Positions 58,915-64,000 of a stretch of DNA of 64,000 nt are shown in pieces. The translations under genes and the position numbers were made by a program. Below the pieces are notes generated by a model. It was given only the letters and a program-made list of their open reading frames with translations. It was not told the origin of the DNA and did not search any database. This DNA comes from Macrotis lagotis (lineage: Eukaryota > Chordata > Mammalia > Peramelemorphia > Peramelidae): contig NC_133666.1 of the NCBI RefSeq assembly GCF_037893015.1, positions 626,722,310-626,786,309 of the forward strand, read 5' to 3'. Position 1 is the stretch's first letter. The number at the start of each line of letters is the position of its first letter.

Positions 58915-59404
58915 ATCTGAGGTATAGGAGACCACTAAAATTGGGTAAATATAGTCAATGGAGGCTTGAGTCCACAGATGAGATTACATACCTCTCAATC
59001 CCCTAAGGGATACCAGAGTTTTAAGGCAGGGGTGAAAAGTAAAACATCTATCCTTTGACTGTGAGAGATGGGATAGTTTTTAGCCAACAATTCAAGGTTA
59101 AAAATTCTTTCTTGTTTAGCCAAGTTCCAGATTCTACCTCCTACCAAGAATTTCCTCTAACCACCCTGGGAAAACCAGCTTCTAATCCCATGAACCTTCC
59201 CCATTTCCAACCCAACTCAGCCCAACACCTACTCCTCAGTCTTTCCACCTCTAGGTCTGGGTACAGTAATCAAAAGAACACTGCCATTCCTGGAAAGGAT
59301 GTGTCAAATAATTTATGACTCCACTCACTCTCCCTGTGACTTCTGTGACCAAAATATCCCTCCCTGGCCATCACTCCCCTTAATGTGTTTTCTTTCCCTG
59401 ATTA
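58915..59404. other. Gene-free stretch
   Basis: An 87-codon open frame at 59055-59318 has no recognisable domain. Confidence 0.45.
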
Positions 59405-59530
59405 AATATAAATTGAGAGCAAGGACTTGAGAGCAAGGACTATATTGCTATTTTGTTTTTGTTTCTGGTGTTTGGCACAGTGCCTAATATATAGTATGTT
59501 CTTAATAAATCCTTTTTGATTCATTTTTTT
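59405..59530 (+). repeat. L2 LINE 3' end
   Basis: gagagcaaggactatattgc ... tggcacagtgcctaatatat ... gttcttaataaatccttttt. A short duplication (ttgagagcaaggact) lies at its start. Confidence 0.75.
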
Positions 59531-59689
59531 GGTTTGATCTGATTTCTCATACTCTATTAGTGGAACATCAAAAACTCCCACAAAATTCAATAACCATCTA
59601 ACTCTTTTGTAAACCTATATGCATTTCCTTCATAAATTTAACTTCTATGTTACTTGGCACAAAAATATCAATGCTTTCATTGTCAGCAA

Positions 59690-59938
59690 TACCTTTTCAG
59701 ACACTGAAGCTGACTCTTCATGACTCCATTTGGGTTTTTTGGGGGTCCAATCATAGTGGAGTGGGTTGCTATTTCCTTCTCCAGCTCGTTTTACAGATGA
59801 GGAAACTGACACAAACAGAATGAAGTGATTTATCCAGTGTCACATAGCTAGTGTCTAAGGCCAAATTTGAACTCAGGAAGCTGAGTCTTTCTAACTCCAG
59901 GTCTGGTAATCTATCCACTGTGCCATCTCATTGTTCTA
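59690..59938 (-). repeat. Longer MAR1-like SINE, antisense
   Basis: tttccttctccagctcgttt, tacagatgaggaaactgaca and ctatccactgtgccatctca. Confidence 0.85.
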
Positions 59939-59939
59939 G

Positions 59940-62279
59940 TGGTAATTTTACTTGAAATGATGTTTCAATAGTAATGCTTTCTCATTTTAATTTGACTTTA
60001 TTACATGTCATTCAAGATTTTCTTAGCTATAGAATAAGTTTTCATCTATCTTGTGATTTAAATCTATATATGTCTTTTATGTTATACATTGAGTTGTATT
60101 TTTTCAACCATTCTCAAATCTTTTTGACTATTTATAGGACTTCATTAAATTCCCTATAAATTCATTAAAAGGAGTAATTGACCATTTATGTTCTACTGTT
60201 CTTTATTAAGTGATTTGCTTTGTCATAAGAGAAAACAAACTTCATTTCATTGTGTAGCAGGGGTGAATAGAAAAATCCCTGATCAATCTGATGAGTCCCT
60301 CAAAGTTTCTTCAACTTGATGAAAATGCAGGACTGAACTTTTGGTGGGATGGCATTTCCCCACAACTAGACACAGGCTGAGAGGAAAAAATGAACTCTTC
60401 TGCCTGTCCCTTGATCTTGAAGGTCATGGGAAATGTATTCTGGATGGAAAACTGTCTGAGGCTGTGGACCAACCTAGACAATTTCCTGTACCCCACTTAA
60501 AGTAACTAATAAGACCAATGCCCAATTCCTTTTCAGATGAGAACATGTCTTTCTGAATCAATCAGAAGTGTAAATAAGGCCAGCTCTCAATCAATCAAAA
60601 GCACCTCAACTACTTTTGACATCTGCTCAAATTTATTGAGCAATTTATTGATCATACCCTATGGTGCTTCTACAAAATAGCAGAAGTTAAGTTTAAATCC
60701 ACTAATTTAGGATAAAAGTCTTCTAGTCAAGCTTCTAGAAAGTATTTGCTTAGTCATTTCTACACTTTCCACCTTTTTTGTCCAGAAAAATATCTTGTCT
60801 TCAAAGGACAGAAGAATCTACTAACTTCTTAAAAGATCCCTGGGATAAGAATATGTTCATTAGGAACCAAGAATAATTGGAGGATGTGTGGAAAGACAGA
60901 GTTCTGGCACTAGATGAAGGTGGGCAGAAAAATCAAGCAGATGAGGTGATGGATTCCATCACATCATTAAAAGACCTTGTCTCTACTCCCCTCATCCCAG
61001 TAGGAAATTAGTATCTGCCCAGGCCTCCAGAAAACAAGAGAAGACCCCTATCAACAAAACAATAAATTCCCGGAGCAGAAATAAGATAAGTTCCCAGTCA
61101 ACAAGACAAGTAACTTTCTGCTACAAGCACTGCACATGCCTCATATAACTGGATTAGGATGTCTCTAAACTACTGACCTTCGTCTATATGTCCCCAATCA
61201 CCCCATCTCTTGTCTTTAAAAAACTCACACCCTGCTCAGTTGAGCTGCTAAGGAAGTGACCCCCAAAAGAAAAGGCTTTTGCTTGGATTGGACAGAATTC
61301 TTTTAGGATTACCTCTAACAAACATTCTTGTACCTCATCAATACTATAGACACCTAAGGGCCATGTCATGAAGACTCCAGTAAAGGGCCTTCTAACTAGG
61401 AGTTGCCTCATTACCACACATGTTCCTTAAGCTCAAATCCAATTGTCCTGGGATTCAGTATAGGTTCATGAAAATGTATGTCGCAAATTCCAGGAGAGGA
61501 TGTTTTGGATCAACTATATATACTATCTTACTAAATTCTCCCTATGTTAAAAACTAATTAAGACTGTCTTACTAATTGCTCTCAATCTGATTACCAAGGA
61601 GGGAAATCACATTTCTAGATGCTTGTGAATTATAGAACTAGAAAACCATCCTCCCCCAGTTTCTCAAGGTTATTCCCTCAAACCCTGAGGGGAGAAATAG
61701 TGGGCATCCAAGCTATGGAAACAAATCTGAATTCTGGGTTCTTTTCTCATATTTTCTTCCTTAAATTCTAGAAGGGAGTATAGGAAGTTTGGGGGAAGAG
61801 ATTCCTTTTCCCTTCCTCCACCTGCTGCCAAGAGCAATGGTGACTAATAGCAGAAGCCAGGTCCAATGTATCTTATGTTTACAAGATTAGACCTCCCAGA
61901 TTTAGATGCCTTCTTCTGTCTTCCTGTTTTGTTTTTTTTTTTTGAATAACAGTTCTGAAAATGGACATTTCCAGCTTTGAGGTTAGTTACCTCAGGAATG
62001 ATCCTGAGTTTCAGAGTTTCTGAGATGATATGAGGGAGATTTCCTTAACAGAGGGCTCTTCAGAGAAGAGGATGGTTAACAGGCTTACCTTTCACCTTTC
62101 AGGTCTATGAGTGTGTAAGTTGTACTAGTACCTCTTGTGTGAAATCTTTTTAGGGTTACTCATCGAACTTCAGTTTCCACCTGGTGCTCAGCTCTCCCCC
62201 ATGACTCTAAGAAACTGTAGTATGCACAGCTGTCAAAGCCCAGTTAACCATTTTGGCAGATGTGCTGAACCAATTGAGG
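59940..62279. other. Gene-free stretch
   Basis: No gene recognised. 60920-61510 has an LTR-like look (see findings) but no proof. Confidence 0.4.
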
Positions 62280-62570
62280 GTAACCAGAGAGCCATAAACC
62301 CATCAAAGAGTTAGTGGGATGTCTACCCCAAGCATGTGATGACGTCTCCCAGTTGAATGAGCAGATGAAAACAATTAGTTCTAAAGGCCATGAAAGTGCT
62401 GTGGAGTACTGAGAACCTGGTTAGATCTTGAAGACATCAAGGTCATCCAAGACATCCCATTCATACTGACTTTTGTCATCACTGAGTTTCAGTGACCCTA
62501 AAAGACAGAATAAGGTTGATGAATTTGTGCAACTCTGTCCAGGGCAAATGTACCCAGAGAGATGAATTAT
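62280..62570 (+). repeat. Probable RTE-SINE-related relic
   Basis: ccaagacatcccattcatac tgacttttgtcatcactgag and gatgaatttgtgcaactctg resemble the body of an RTE-tailed marsupial SINE class. The usual tail is absent. Confidence 0.45.
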
Positions 62571-62789
62571 AATGAAGGAAGAATAGAGAGATGGACAGTT
62601 TGTCTGGTTTGCAGTTCAGGAAAAGGAGCAATGTTCAATGAGGCTGTAAAGATAGATTGAGGCTGGGCTGCCTAGGCAAAACAGAGGTATTTGTTTGATT
62701 TTAAAGACAAGAGTGAGACAAAAGAATTTTCTACATAATTATATCTGTGCTGTAAGAAAATGATTAGCAGCAATATGGAGATTGAACTG

Positions 62790-63660
62790 GAGTGTGCCAA
62801 GATGGTGCTAAGTACTGGGAATGCAATGAAAAGCAAAAACACAGTCACTATCCACAAGAAATTCACATTCCACTGGGTGAAACAACATAAAAACAACTAG
62901 GTACTTACAAATTATAGCCATTGTAAATTGAAGGCATTCACAAAAATAGATTGGAATACAAAAGGCAATAGCATGAAATAGGTCTAGAAATGCCAGAACC
63001 AGACTATGAAGGGCTTTAAATACCAAACTGAGAAGTCTGTATTTGGTCCTAGAGACAATAGGGAGTTACTGAAGATTTTAGAATAAGGGAGTAACATTGT
63101 CATTTTTGTGCTCAAGATAGATAATCTGGGAAGCTTTCTGCAGGCTGAATTGGAGAAGGGAAAGATAAGAAGCAGTGATATCAATTAGGAGGCTGTTATA
63201 TATGAGGGATGGGGTGATGTACTAAACTAAGGTGGTAGCTATTTAAATGAAGAGGAGAGGCCATAAGTAAGAAATAGTGGGGAAAGAGTTGACAAGATCT
63301 GTCCCTGAACAATGTGGTCAGTGAAGGAGAGAGAAGGGTCTATCGTGATCAGAAGTTGTAAATTTAGGTACCCTCAACAAAAATAGGGAAGTTTGGAGGA
63401 GGAGATGGAAGGGCAAGTTGTAGGGAAAAAATAATGAGGTTTCTTTTTAACATGTTGAGTTTAAGATTGTTATGGGGACAAGTTGAGGATATCCAGCATG
63501 TAATTATGGGACAGAGCTCAGAGAATAGTCAAGGTTGAATACAGAGATCTGCATTGAGGTGACCACAGAAGATGAGGATACACCTAAAGTTTGGGTATAG
63601 GAAGAGAAGAAAAGTAAGCCTGGGAAAGAGACTTGGGGGGCAATGATGATTAGTAGGCCA
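62790..63660 (+). repeat. Long non-coding dispersed repeat, most complete copy
   Basis: In order: gtgctaagtactgggaatgc; agtcactatccacaagaaat; gaagggctttaaataccaaa; gacaatagggagttactgaa; a block with attaggaggctgttatatat; cagtgaaggagagagaaggg; and aacatgttgagtttaagatt. Pieces of the same order occur at 15850, 17230, 20090, 20930 and 53930. It has no open frame of note, and I do not know its family name. Confidence 0.55.
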
Positions 63661-63924
63661 ATAAGCAAGCTTTTTAAAATATAAAACAAGTTTTTATAGC
63701 TCAACAAAACATGCAAATAACTCAGAAGCCTCTACCATCATAGGATCCATTGTACCATGTCCCCTTTCCTAATATTTATGACTGGCTACCTAGGAGAAAT
63801 TCACTTCCGCACCACTATTTCTTGCTCTCTCTCTTCCTGCTGTCCACCTCTGTTCTTCCTTTCCTGAGTTCCAATTTGGTTCTATCCTTCCCTTCCACTA
63901 TATCCTAGGAAATTCCCATCCTCT

Positions 63925-64000
63925 ATGCCCAAGGGCAATAAAAATGTGCATACCCTTTGATCCAGCAAGACTACTACTGGGCCTATACCCTGAAGAGATA
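63925..64000 (+). repeat. L1 LINE ORF2 C-terminal part, cut by the window edge
   Basis: gtgcataccctttgatccag caagactactactgggccta taccctgaagagata is the conserved ORF2 segment 'PFDPARLLLGLYPEE'. It continues past the window. Confidence 0.85.

Overview
The window is vertebrate nuclear DNA, almost certainly from a marsupial. It holds no intact protein-coding gene that I can support. The marsupial call rests on many copies of the tRNA-derived SINE whose head begins ggggcagctaggtgg and whose body ends near cttgcaaaaacct, together with SINEs carrying an RTE-derived 3' tail, marsupial-type L1 3' ends, an RTE (BovB-like) element, and old L2, CR1/L3 and MIR relics. The mix suggests an Australian marsupial, but I cannot fix the species.

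Two gene relics stand out. (1) At 31.46-43.66 kb on the + strand lies a decayed, intron-containing copy of a lysosomal alpha-mannosidase gene (MAN2B1 or a close paralogue). About 17 exon remnants run in the correct order, many with consensus splice sites. The copy has in-frame stops, frameshifts, a changed metal-binding motif and no trace of the exons that should carry the catalytic nucleophile. (2) At 23.98-25.02 kb on the - strand lies a processed, intronless copy of RPSA (40S ribosomal protein uS2). It is nearly full length, including 5'UTR, 3'UTR and poly(A) signal, and is flanked by a perfect 16-bp target-site duplication. One stop codon interrupts an otherwise open 295-codon frame.

Layout. 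1-21 kb: anonymous AT-rich DNA with L1, SINE and hAT insertions, including an L1 inside an L1 at 3.4-4.7 kb and an L1 with a SINE inside it at 11.6-13.7 kb. 21.5-26.0 kb: a near full-length RTE element on the - strand, split by a SINE, an L1 3' end and the RPSA retrocopy. 26.0-27.3 kb: an L1 with two SINEs at one target site. 27.7-31.4 kb: anonymous DNA with SINEs. 31.4-43.7 kb: the mannosidase pseudogene, with a repeat-filled gap at 34.6-41.7 kb. 44-64 kb: SINEs, L2/CR1 relics, a 1.25-kb L1 inside a CR1/L3 relic, a second RTE fragment, microsatellites, a pair of 107-bp direct repeats 2.4 kb apart, and a long non-coding dispersed repeat.

I found no operon, CRISPR array, tRNA or rRNA gene and no new enzymatic system. 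What is worth a second look is the decayed mannosidase locus and the readable order of nested insertions. All family assignments come from recalled sequence features, not from a search.
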